Positions 9,312 through 17,882 of a DNA stretch of 64,000 nucleotides are shown in pieces. The stretch comes from Candidatus Chlamydia corallus (lineage in GTDB: Bacteria; Chlamydiota; Chlamydiia; Chlamydiales; Chlamydiaceae): the NCBI RefSeq assembly GCF_002817655.1, contig NZ_NWQK01000003.1:87195-151194 (forward strand). The letters run 5' to 3'. The stretch's first letter is position 1; each line of letters starts with the position of its first letter. The notes beneath the pieces were generated by a model, which did no database searches, was not told the DNA's origin, and saw only the letters and a program-made list of their open reading frames with translations. Both the position numbers and the translations under genes were made by a program.

Positions 9312-12089
9312 TTAGATAGATAAGAAAGAGATTGGGGTTTCTGATTCCTCTGTAATGAAGTCTTCGTGTTCCTGGTTATAGATAGTGTTTACAGATTGGA
9401 AGTCTGGATCGCAGTAAGAAAGTTCCTGCTTGAGTTGCTGTGCTGTTAGCTTGTTTAAATATGATGGAGAGCTTTCCATCATATTTAAAAGTTCTTTAAG
9501 AGTTAGTGGAATCACACCGCATTTAAAGTAGTGTTTCTCACTATAGCATATGCCTGGTTGATTAACGAAGGGTTCTAGTAAAGAGAATAGGTGGCTATCG
9601 CAGTTTTTCTCTAAAGATTCTAAGGCTTGAGCTTTGATTTTTTGATTTTTACTAGTTAATGCTCGAATAAGTACATCAGAATGTTCCATGGAGCCAAGAA
9701 TTCCTAGAAGTGACAGAATGAAGTTTACCTCAGCATAATAATTGGAATTTAAAGTGTTTACCAGCAAACTCAGATTGTACGTAGGATATTTCTTTTGAAT
9801 ATAATGACCGTGATAAGAATAAAATAGTGCCTTACTTGCTTTAGACTTTACAATTTTATATGCGTGTTTTTTCAACAGCCAGTTATCGATTTTACAGAGG
9901 GCTTTAGTGGCAAGGATACGACAACGATTATGTGTGCCTTCGTCGGTGAGGACTTGAAGAAATGCTGGAGCAACCTCTTTATCCAAGTTTCCAATCATAG
10001 CCTCAGCATATTTTCTAGAGGTATTTTTCAGTTGTGATGTCGTCATCAGTAGATCTTTCACTAATGAACTGTCGAAAGCAACGCTAATTGTTTTTAATAG
10101 GTATTGACTTGCTTCACCATTATGGGAGCATTGTCGTAATATTTTAAGAAGTTTGCGGCAATAGGGTTTGTGATTAGCTCTAACAGAGGTGTGTAGGGCT
10201 TTACAAGCGACAATCAAGATATCTTCGTTTGTGATATTTAAGAAGTCTAAAAGAATAGGAAAGTTCTCAGGATTTTTTTCTAACTTGAGTATGGTTAAGC
10301 CCTTTATGATGTCTTCAGGTTGATTAGAGTTAAGTAGTTCTTTAAGACGCTTGTCCGCAAGGTCTCTGTAGGGTCCATGAGCTTCCTGTCTTCTTACAGT
10401 AAGAATTGCAGCGAGAAGTTTATCTCCAACAGTGTCATAGAGATCTTCAGCAATATGGGTGATATGTAGAAGATCATGTTCTGCAAAATAAAGATGTATG
10501 GCCGAGGCGATGGCAGGATGTGGGAAAATACTTGTCCAGCGTTTAAGAAGCTCTAGGGTTAAAAAATCTTTAGCCCATAAGCTAGATTTTAGCATGTCTA
10601 TAGTCTTCAGTTTATTGGGTAGGCTCAGTTTGTTCATATGAGCAAGAAGGCTTGGAAGGACACTGCGGCTTGCTAGATTTAAGAGATGTTGGAAAGCAAA
10701 TGTTTGGTGACGCTCACTGGGGTGTTTAAGATGGGCGAGTAAGAAGAGTTCCACTTGTCTCTTTTGTTTGACCGTCATAGATTTAGTCCAATCCTGCATA
10801 GAGCGGCTAAGTTGTAGGGCTTGTGCGGATAGATTTTTAAGAATAGCCTTTGCATAGTAAGAGCGTACGAAGCAAACCAGAACAGTGGCTATTAGCGAGA
10901 TTACCAGGCAGAAAACATATTGTTGTGGAGAAAAGAGACAGACTAAAGACCAAACCAACATGCCGATAGGTTCTATAAAGGATTCGACTACAATACGGAT
11001 TTGGTTTCGGATTTTATTAGGGACTCCGTAGATTAATAGTTGAAGGTTATTGTCATCGAGAGCGTAGGTAACGCCCTCACGTACTACCATAGCAAGGACG
11101 GCGATACCAAGGGTTGTTTTAAAGGTCCAACATAGGAAGAGGCTTAAGAAACATAGTGGGGCGAATAAAATGATATTATTGACCCCAAGGCGCTTTACTA
11201 TTCTACTGTAAGCGAAGAGGGCAAAGCACATATTTCCTAAAGAAATCCATAAGGAACATTTTCCGATATGGGCAACTAGTTTAAATTCTTCCTTGGAAGC
11301 AAATTGAATTTCAAAGATTTTTAAATAGTTAAACTCTGTAGCAATGGCTAACAACTGCATAAGAAAATAAAAGCAAAGCAGATAAAAAGTGTATTTATCA
11401 TAAAAACAAAGTTTCAAAGCTTTTGAGAGGGGTGGGGGGTGGCCTGTATCTATGAAAAGGTCATGATCATCGGACAGGGCTTTGAGTGATTTTGAAACAT
11501 AAAATACTATAGGAAATGTAAGCACAAGGGCTGCTGTAAATAAAATAAGGATCCCCTGGATCCCTATAGTGTGTATTAGGCTAGCTATGATTCCGCTGCC
11601 GATACCATCTCCCAAGAAGATGATGGCATTAAAAATACAGAAATGCCGTTTCCCATCTTGTAAATTAAAAAATTGATCTACAAATCCCCAAAAACTTGTA
11701 TACGAGAGGATAGTTAAACTCCAGATTGCAATCCGGTAGAAGAATAGAGGAGAACGTGGGAGATTAATATCGAAGATGGAAAAAAAAATAAGATAAAGAT
11801 TACAAAGAATAGATGAAGAAACAGGAATTAAGAAAAGTGCTGTTGCGGAAATATGTTTTTTAAAAAGATTATAAAGAATTAAAGATGAAAAAATACAAAG
11901 GATCAGAGAAGAACCCAAGTAAACTTTTGGCAATTCTGCGGACCCTAATTTTTCAATAAATAGGCCTTCGGCTAGAGCGAGAGTACCATAACAACCTATT
12001 CCCCAGACCAGTCCTAAGAGAAAAAAAAGGAAAGCCCTTTTTTCTTCTCCATGATGTAGGTTAAACAGCAGGCGCAAAATTCTCTGCAT
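9312..12089 (-). CDS. Multi-pass transporter (ADP/ATP-carrier/MFS-like) with HEAT-like C-terminal half
   Basis: A 925-residue protein. About residues 1-420 hold roughly a dozen hydrophobic helices and begin with a charged loop then RAFLFFLLGLVWGIGCYGTL, resembling the start of chlamydial/rickettsial nucleotide transporters (NTT family) and related MFS proteins. About residues 430-900 are soluble and made of repeated helical pairs (e.g. RHQTFAFQHLLNLASRSVLP, ILIVACKALHTSV, QKIKAQALESLEKN), which read as HEAT-like repeats. The fusion is unusual for a bacterial carrier. Substrate cannot be told from sequence. It precedes (in genome order) incC/incB and shares their strand; the gap to incC is 109 bp. 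Confidence 0.72.
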   Translation of the reverse strand: MQRILRLLFNLHHGEEKRAFLFFLLGLVWGIGCYGTLALAEGLFIEKLGSAELPKVYLGSSLILCIFSSLILYNLFKKHISATALFLIPVSSSILCNLYLIFFSIFDINLPRSPLFFYRIAIWSLTILSYTSFWGFVDQFFNLQDGKRHFCIFNAIIFLGDGIGSGIIASLIHTIGIQGILILFTAALVLTFPIVFYVSKSLKALSDDHDLFIDTGHPPPLSKALKLCFYDKYTFYLLCFYFLMQLLAIATEFNYLKIFEIQFASKEEFKLVAHIGKCSLWISLGNMCFALFAYSRIVKRLGVNNIILFAPLCFLSLFLCWTFKTTLGIAVLAMVVREGVTYALDDNNLQLLIYGVPNKIRNQIRIVVESFIEPIGMLVWSLVCLFSPQQYVFCLVISLIATVLVCFVRSYYAKAILKNLSAQALQLSRSMQDWTKSMTVKQKRQVELFLLAHLKHPSERHQTFAFQHLLNLASRSVLPSLLAHMNKLSLPNKLKTIDMLKSSLWAKDFLTLELLKRWTSIFPHPAIASAIHLYFAEHDLLHITHIAEDLYDTVGDKLLAAILTVRRQEAHGPYRDLADKRLKELLNSNQPEDIIKGLTILKLEKNPENFPILLDFLNITNEDILIVACKALHTSVRANHKPYCRKLLKILRQCSHNGEASQYLLKTISVAFDSSLVKDLLMTTSQLKNTSRKYAEAMIGNLDKEVAPAFLQVLTDEGTHNRCRILATKALCKIDNWLLKKHAYKIVKSKASKALFYSYHGHYIQKKYPTYNLSLLVNTLNSNYYAEVNFILSLLGILGSMEHSDVLIRALTSKNQKIKAQALESLEKNCDSHLFSLLEPFVNQPGICYSEKHYFKCGVIPLTLKELLNMMESSPSYLNKLTAQQLKQELSYCDPDFQSVNTIYNQEHEDFITEESETPISFLSI

Positions 12090-12198
12090 ACTCCATACCT
12101 ACCCAAGCAAAAGAAATCATTTTATAAGAACCAAGTGATTAATTGCAAGGAAGGTATGGAGAAAATCAATATTACTTATTCTAATTTAATTTATTATT

Positions 12199-12810
12199 TT
12201 AAGAAGGACGTATGGGTGTATTCTTGTTTGTTAAAATTAACCCTAGAGTTCCAATTAATGAGATAAAGCAAATAATAGAAGCACTGACCATAGCCCAAAT
12301 AAGGTTAGCATTACTTTGAAGTAATAAAGCTACTTGCGGCAATACGCCAGTAAATCCAAGGACCGCCAGTACAATAATAATAATAGCAAGCAAGGAAATC
12401 GTCATTAGGATTGCAGTAACAACTAAAACTCCTGTACGAGTTCCTTTTGCGCTTTGTTGTAGAGTAGATCGTATCAGCGTCAACTCGGCTCTCAGAGAAG
12501 CTAGCTCGCTTTCTATTTGCGCTGGTGGAACAGGCGGTCTAGGATGAGGTTCGTCTCCTGGGGTTGGTAGAGAAGAAGTAGGTGCTCTTCCTGCAGCAGG
12601 ACTAGCTACTTGAATTATAACAGGTGCGGTTGTTGGTGTTCGTTCTCGTTGTTGTTGAATTACCGTGTCGGACAATAACCGAAGCTGAGTAGCCATTTCT
12701 GCCAACTGAGCAGATTCTGGAAGAGGATGGCGTATTGGTTGTTGCTCTGAATCTGGAATAAACGAAGATTCACTAAGAAGATTAGCACTTGTCTGAGGGA
12801 TCGATGTCAT
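12199..12810 (-). CDS. incC: Inclusion membrane protein IncC
   Basis: Second gene of an inc pair, matching the conserved chlamydial incB-incC order. The 203 residues have a Pro/Thr-rich hydrophilic N-terminal half (about 1-125) and a C-terminal bilobed hydrophobic region (about 128-193: VLVVTAILMTISLLAIIIIV and a second lobe), the hallmark of Inc proteins inserted in the inclusion membrane after type III secretion. No classical signal peptide. It starts 37 bp after the incB stop, so the two are likely one transcript. The assignment rests on architecture and gene order. Confidence 0.8.
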   Translation of the reverse strand: MTSIPQTSANLLSESSFIPDSEQQPIRHPLPESAQLAEMATQLRLLSDTVIQQQRERTPTTAPVIIQVASPAAGRAPTSSLPTPGDEPHPRPPVPPAQIESELASLRAELTLIRSTLQQSAKGTRTGVLVVTAILMTISLLAIIIIVLAVLGFTGVLPQVALLLQSNANLIWAMVSASIICFISLIGTLGLILTNKNTPIRPS

Positions 12811-12846
12811 AAAATCACTACTACTTTTTCTTATGTTTTTTACTTA

Positions 12847-13368
12847 TTATTTTGTTGTGTGGACAGTAAGTACTGGTTTACATAGGGAGTTCGTTGCAAA
12901 TACGCACAAGCAAATAAGTGCAACTGACGCAGAAGCTATAATTGGTAATGATACACAGGCGCCTACAGTGTATAGGTTAAGAAATGATAGAAGTAAGGGG
13001 AATCCTCCGCAAACAGCAATAATACAAGCTATAAGTATAGCAATTGCAAGTAAAGCAATTATTGTTAATACGACTGCTAATACTTTTTTGAATGTACATG
13101 GAGGCCGTACAGTGACGGGTCCTTGAGTTGCAGTTTTAGTGCCAGATTTTTCTGTAGCAGATAAGACTAAGGCTGTTGCTGTTCTTATTGCGCAAATTTC
13201 TTGTGATGTTAGTGTCTCACTAGAAGCAGCTAAGGCTGTAGTGACGATTTGTAGGGCTTCAATATCACTTCTGTTCTCTTTTACTTGCGCATTCAGCTCT
13301 CCCATTTGGACATTTAAGCAAGTGATTTGGTCTGACAATTGTTGTGGGGTTGATGTAGGTGCTGACAT
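12847..13368 (-). CDS. incB: Inclusion membrane protein IncB
   Basis: First gene of the incB-incC pair. I chose the ATG at 13368 (MSAPTSTPQQ, 173 residues) because AAGGA lies seven bases upstream; an in-frame ATG 13 codons earlier has no such site. The N-terminal half is hydrophilic with a helical, coiled-coil-like stretch (QMGELNAQVKENRSDIEAL), followed by two hydrophobic lobes (about 94-118 and 126-160, LAVVLTIIALLAIAILIACI). This is the Inc layout: type III secreted, with both termini expected on the host cytosol side. Confidence 0.8.
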   Translation of the reverse strand: MSAPTSTPQQLSDQITCLNVQMGELNAQVKENRSDIEALQIVTTALAASSETLTSQEICAIRTATALVLSATEKSGTKTATQGPVTVRPPCTFKKVLAVVLTIIALLAIAILIACIIAVCGGFPLLLSFLNLYTVGACVSLPIIASASVALICLCVFATNSLCKPVLTVHTTK

Positions 13369-13502
13369 TATATTTTCCTTGTTAGAAATAATAGATTTGC
13401 CAAACATATTAGGTTGAGGGAAACGTTATTTTCAAGCTTTAAATAATTTTTCTCTATGCAAAATATAAAGTATTTTGCCCTCCCCCCTTTAATTTTTATG
13501 AC

Positions 13503-13522
13503 CCCTTGTTTTTAGGCAAGGG
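13503..13522 (-). terminator. Short hairpin between incB and the NSS transporter gene
   Basis: CCCTTG/CAAGGG (six base pairs, eight-base loop) lies just after the 5' side of the transporter block on the minus strand, upstream of that gene and downstream of nothing on the same strand except incB's promoter region. It is weak and lacks a T-run, so a terminator role is doubtful. Confidence 0.2.
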
Positions 13523-13537
13523 CAAGCTTGTTAGGAT

Positions 13538-15022
13538 TTATAAAATTTCATGATTACAACGGGAAAACCTTAAATAAAGTTGTTTATTGAACTTCCATAA
13601 AATAATGAGTCCTAAAGACCATTGTAAAACCAGACTCCCCAGGCTATAGAGAGAAATGGGATTCCACCATTGACTATTTTCAGGGAAGAGTCCTTCATAG
13701 AAATACCATCCTAAAAGAAGAGAGCCTTCAATTGGCAGCAAATATTTTATTGTGTAGTCAAAGGCTCTGTTTAGAGTTAGATCTCCAGGAATTGCATTAA
13801 TAATTTCTTTTCTTAATTTAGGAAGGCCGTAGGCTAAAGCCGCGTAAATAAAGATCAGACCGTTTACGATAAGTGCAATTCCCCAAACGGTATCTTGGTT
13901 AGTAAAAAATGTTATACTAAGTGCAGAAGGAATGCCCAGGATAAATGCAATCGTTGTTGCTAAGGTTTCAGAAATGTAGGGCTTTACTCCAAATTCTGAT
14001 AGTGTCTGTGAGAGAAGAAAGAGCATGGAAATCATGGAAGAGAGTGCTGCCATGGAAAATGCAAGGAAGAAAATCGAGCTAAACAATGTAGTTAGGTAAG
14101 CGCCTCCAGGCAAACGAGTAAATAACTCGGGCAAGTAAATAAAGGTGATTCCTATACTTGAGGCTCCTGCCCCATCTTGTAACTGTGCAGTTCCTAAAAT
14201 ATCCAAAGAGGCACATGTTGAAAAGATAATGATTCCCATGATTAAGGAAACAAGATTATTACATATAGCTGTTAGAGCTCCGTTTGTAACAACACCAGTT
14301 TTCTTTGAAGCAAAGCCCGCATAGACGAGTAGTAACCCCCATCCAGCTCCCGTATCCCAAGCATTTTGCGTCAGAGCTTCTATCCATACTTTGTAGTTAG
14401 TAAAAGAACTTTTGTCACAAATAAAGAGTTGTTTGATTCCTTGGACGGCTTCTGGGAGAGTCACTGCTCGTAAAAGTAGGGCAATTGTGCATAGGAAGAA
14501 TGCGGGGATCAGAATTTTATTACATTTTTCAATCCCACGAACAATACCTTTGCGGATTACAAGATAGGCTAGTCCTAAAGAAATCAGGTGGGCCCATAGA
14601 GGAATAGAACTCTGATAGTGCGATGTCCACAATTTTGCAAAGTCATTTCCGAGGTTAATTTTTCCTGAAACCGCGTAATAAAAGTAGCTTAATCCCCAAC
14701 CTACAATTGTAGAGTAGTAGGCAAGTATACATGTGGTAACAAGAGTAATGAAGCCTCCAGCCCAAGCAAACTTTTTTCCCGCAGTTTTAATTAAAGCTCC
14801 TATAGGAGCTTTTTGGGTGAGTTTTCCAATAGAAAGTTCAATAATAATCAATGGGATTGACCATAAAAATAAAAAACTCAACCAAAGAATTAGGAATGCG
14901 CCACCTCCATTCTGAGCAACAACTCTCGGGAAACGCCAGATATTTCCTGCTCCAACGGCAATCCCTATCATAGAAAATATAAATCCTAATCGAGATGAAA
15001 AACTGGCGTGTTTTTTATTCAT
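13538..15022 (-). CDS. Sodium-dependent amino-acid transporter (NSS/SNF family)
   Basis: A 494-residue neurotransmitter:sodium symporter homologue. The diagnostic first helix GIAVGAGNIWRFPRVVAQNG (20-39) holds the unwound Na+/substrate site, and about eleven to twelve hydrophobic helices follow, as in LeuT-type proteins. It would import an amino acid with sodium across the inner membrane; the substrate cannot be named. It lies 15 bp downstream of another sodium-coupled carrier on the same strand, so the pair is probably co-transcribed. Several acidic and basic residues are scattered in loops only. Confidence 0.9.
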   Translation of the reverse strand: MNKKHASFSSRLGFIFSMIGIAVGAGNIWRFPRVVAQNGGGAFLILWLSFLFLWSIPLIIIELSIGKLTQKAPIGALIKTAGKKFAWAGGFITLVTTCILAYYSTIVGWGLSYFYYAVSGKINLGNDFAKLWTSHYQSSIPLWAHLISLGLAYLVIRKGIVRGIEKCNKILIPAFFLCTIALLLRAVTLPEAVQGIKQLFICDKSSFTNYKVWIEALTQNAWDTGAGWGLLLVYAGFASKKTGVVTNGALTAICNNLVSLIMGIIIFSTCASLDILGTAQLQDGAGASSIGITFIYLPELFTRLPGGAYLTTLFSSIFFLAFSMAALSSMISMLFLLSQTLSEFGVKPYISETLATTIAFILGIPSALSITFFTNQDTVWGIALIVNGLIFIYAALAYGLPKLRKEIINAIPGDLTLNRAFDYTIKYLLPIEGSLLLGWYFYEGLFPENSQWWNPISLYSLGSLVLQWSLGLIILWKFNKQLYLRFSRCNHEIL

Positions 15023-15037
15023 GCTTTAAGTCCTCCT

Positions 15038-16249
15038 CTATAGCGAAAGTGTTTTCGAGAGTTGTTGATTTGCTATACTAACTACGCAGCAATCAGACCA
15101 GACATTGAGAGAAGTTTCTATCATATCTAATACAGTATAAAAAGGTAGAATGAGACCTAGTATGGATAAAGGAATATTCATAGATGTAAGAAGAGAAAGG
15201 GTAAGAAAGTAGCATCCCATGGGAACCCCTGCATTTCCTATAGCTGCGAGAGTGGCAAAGAAAACCCATCCTAAAGACATGAGTGGAGTGATGACCATGC
15301 CATTTGAAGTCGCAACAAAAAAAACAGTAATTAGAATAAAAGCAGCGCACCCATTCATATTAATGACAGAGCATAGCGGGAAGCTAAATCGAGAAAGATT
15401 CTTATTTATTTTCAATTCGTCTTCAGCAAGTTCCATAGTTAGGGGTAATGTTGCTGCTGATGATTTTGAGAAGAAAGCAGTCACGAGTGCAGGAGACATT
15501 GCTTTGGCAATTTTTAAAGGAGAGACTTTGTTTATTTTAAGTAGTATGGGGAGAACAATCAAACCTTGTGAGAGGTTGGCTCCTATAACGCAAAGCAGAT
15601 ACTTACTAAAGATGGGAAGATTGCCCTGATCTTTAAATTCTTTAAACAAGAGGACAGAGAATCCAATCATTGCTATGGGGAGAAGCTTTAGACCACCCCT
15701 AGCGAGGTTAAGAAAGATAGAGAAAAATGAATTAAAAAATTGCTGAACAAAGGTTTTTTCTTTTTCTTTAAGAAATAGAGCTGCAGTTCCTACCATGATT
15801 GCTAAGCAAGCAGCTGAGATTACATTTCCTTGAATAAATGGCTTGAAGATATTTTCTGGTAGGCTGTCAGCAAGAACATCTAAATATCCTAGGGGGTTAC
15901 ACTTTGTAGTTGTGGATAGCGTCTCTTGATTCATATGGGGGTTAAGTAAAAAGAAGAGAAGAAGTCCAATAGAAGCAGCGATTAGTGTCGTCAGTAGTGT
16001 ATAGTATAAAATTCTTTTTCCTAAGATCATCATAGTATTGAAATTTTGTATGGAAGTAATGGTTGAACCAAGGGCACAGAATACCAAAGGGATACTAAGT
16101 AGACGTAAGAATTTTAGAAAAGTATTTGTTATGCACTCGGCAGAATAAACAATCCAAGGAGATTGCAAACTTCCTAAACCCAGCCCAAGCAATATAGAAA
16201 GAAGTAATAAAAGATTATTTTTGGTATAATGAGAATGTTGTTTTTTCAT
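15038..16249 (-). CDS. Sodium:dicarboxylate/glutamate symporter (DAACS family)
   Basis: Homologue of the GltP/GltT/DctA sodium (or proton)-coupled carriers for glutamate, aspartate or C4-dicarboxylates. Characteristic stretches are the Ser-rich hairpin (AFFSKSSAATLPLTMELAE), NMNGCAAFILITVFFVA and the late AIGNAGVPMGCYFLTLSLL. About eight helices. I start it at ATG 16249 (MKKQHSHYTKNN, 403 residues); an in-frame TTG at 16324 would add 25 residues with no ribosome-binding site, but cannot be excluded. It is divergent from the next gene and upstream of the NSS transporter. Confidence 0.88.
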   Translation of the reverse strand: MKKQHSHYTKNNLLLLLSILLGLGLGSLQSPWIVYSAECITNTFLKFLRLLSIPLVFCALGSTITSIQNFNTMMILGKRILYYTLLTTLIAASIGLLLFFLLNPHMNQETLSTTTKCNPLGYLDVLADSLPENIFKPFIQGNVISAACLAIMVGTAALFLKEKEKTFVQQFFNSFFSIFLNLARGGLKLLPIAMIGFSVLLFKEFKDQGNLPIFSKYLLCVIGANLSQGLIVLPILLKINKVSPLKIAKAMSPALVTAFFSKSSAATLPLTMELAEDELKINKNLSRFSFPLCSVINMNGCAAFILITVFFVATSNGMVITPLMSLGWVFFATLAAIGNAGVPMGCYFLTLSLLTSMNIPLSILGLILPFYTVLDMIETSLNVWSDCCVVSIANQQLSKTLSL

Positions 16250-16345
16250 GAGTCGATTAAAAATTTGATTTGGTAAATAAGTATAACAATCTACGGATTT
16301 CTTTTCTTCAGATTTGAATGCCAAGAAAATTTTTACAATATAATT

Positions 16346-17473
16346 ATGTCTTACTTTAATCTTGCTGCTACGAACGAAAATTTAAAGCCAATTAGTCCTG
16401 AGATATCTTTTCCAAAACAAGGATGGCAGAGCTACTTTCGTTCTGCATTTAAAGAACATAAATCTGATACCCTGCCTGCTCCTGTTTGTAAGGTGAATAC
16501 GTATAGTGTTAACCTTTCTATACGATTAACGGTGATCGCCCTTACTGTATTGGCTGTGTTGATTGCATTGAGTATAATGGTAGTCAATCTACAGGGGGTA
16601 CTTTTAATCACTGCTTGGCCTTTGGTGATTGTAGCAATTCTTATCCCAACAATTTTACTGACTGGAGGTATGTACATTCTTCATCGTCTAGGCAGGAAAG
16701 TAGATGTGATTTCTGGGACTTGTATTGCACCTTTTAGCAGACGTTGTTGGGTCCCTATGTCATGCAATTATAATTTGCAAAAATTGGATGCAAAGCATGT
16801 GAATCATATGAGCTATCTAGATATATCGACGCTTAGTGCTGACGGTTCGGGAATAGCTGCGGTTTATCAATGTCCCCCAATAGAATATCGCTCACTGCCT
16901 TGTTTTGGAATTCCCTGTGCAATGCCTTTCGTAGCTTTGTTTAGAATGGTTTACAATCTGATACGTTTTTTAGTTATTCCATTTTATATTATTTTCCGCA
17001 TGCTTTATGAGCATTTTTTTTGTAAAGATCTTTCCGAAGAAAATAGATTTATTTGTAGAGACATTGTTCGAGAGATGGCTCGCTCCCTTGCTGCTTTTTT
17101 GAAAGCGCCTTTTTATGCTTCTGCCTGTGTGATAGGAGTTTTTTATAGCTTGCTCGATCCCCTCGCAGGTCGTGTGTTGATGGGTAATCTAGAAAGGGAT
17201 TGGAATGATGATGTTATTCTTTCGCGATCTGTATCTTTAATCTGGGAAGCGCATTCGTCATTCCAGTTTGAGGGAGGAGGAGGACGTCAGGGTTTAGGAC
17301 AGCATGGTTTTTATTTGATGACGTGTTGCCAGCCACGAGCTGTTCTGCTCTTTGATAAAGGAGAAATTATTTCTGGCGCCCATCCATCAATCCAGATGCC
17401 TGAGAGACGGGGGCTCGACTTTACTGCTAGATACCCTCATATTAGTGTGATCCCTGATTTGAAAAATGAATGA
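16346..17473 (+). CDS. Inc-like membrane protein of unknown function
   Basis: 375 residues, not recognised as a characterised enzyme. Residues about 59-80 and 84-113 form a closely spaced pair of hydrophobic helices (LTVIALTVLAVLIALSIMVV), the Inc signature. A second hydrophobic area lies at about 195-275, and the C-terminal 100 residues are soluble, with several Cys (RRCWVPMSC, YLMTCCQPRAVLLFDKG). No signal peptide. Divergent from the DAACS carrier with only about 96 bp between starts, and no clear Shine-Dalgarno. A chlamydia-specific inclusion-membrane protein is the best guess. Confidence 0.6.
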   Translation: MSYFNLAATNENLKPISPEISFPKQGWQSYFRSAFKEHKSDTLPAPVCKVNTYSVNLSIRLTVIALTVLAVLIALSIMVVNLQGVLLITAWPLVIVAILIPTILLTGGMYILHRLGRKVDVISGTCIAPFSRRCWVPMSCNYNLQKLDAKHVNHMSYLDISTLSADGSGIAAVYQCPPIEYRSLPCFGIPCAMPFVALFRMVYNLIRFLVIPFYIIFRMLYEHFFCKDLSEENRFICRDIVREMARSLAAFLKAPFYASACVIGVFYSLLDPLAGRVLMGNLERDWNDDVILSRSVSLIWEAHSSFQFEGGGGRQGLGQHGFYLMTCCQPRAVLLFDKGEIISGAHPSIQMPERRGLDFTARYPHISVIPDLKNE

Positions 17474-17882
17474 CGATTCCTAAGATTTTATTGTTTTAAG
17501 TATAAAAAGATTTTAACGTAGATTGATAAAATTTTTTGAGTACTCTAAACAAAATTTATTGTTTTTGGCTAGATAATAGGAGGGTTTATCTTCTGTTTTA
17601 TTTGGGAAAAATCGTCTTTTAACTGATAGGCAATTTGTCTTAAACAAGGCGGAAGAGCTTTTCTTAAGGCGATAACTATCACAAAAGAGATAGAAAACAT
17701 TTTTAATTGAAAAATGAAATACGCTAGAATGAGCTCAGTTTTGAAGCTATGAAATGTTGAAGTGCTTTGTCAATAAGAAATAGACGTTCTTGTTTTTAAA
17801 AAACTGGTTTTTGTTAGAGGGTAAGCAACATCCCCTAATACAAATTTCAAAATAATTCAGCTATGACAATTGAAGAAGGTGT
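17474..17882 (+). other. Intergenic region upstream of the TPR gene
   Basis: 409 bp of A+T-rich sequence without a supported reading frame or RNA gene. It should hold the promoter of the TPR-mgtE pair; AAGAAGG just before 17883 is the likely ribosome-binding site. No strong hairpin seen. Confidence 0.5.

Noticed and set aside
16250..16324. TTG-started extension of the DAACS carrier
   Set aside because: No ribosome-binding site and no family conservation expected; kept only as a possibility.
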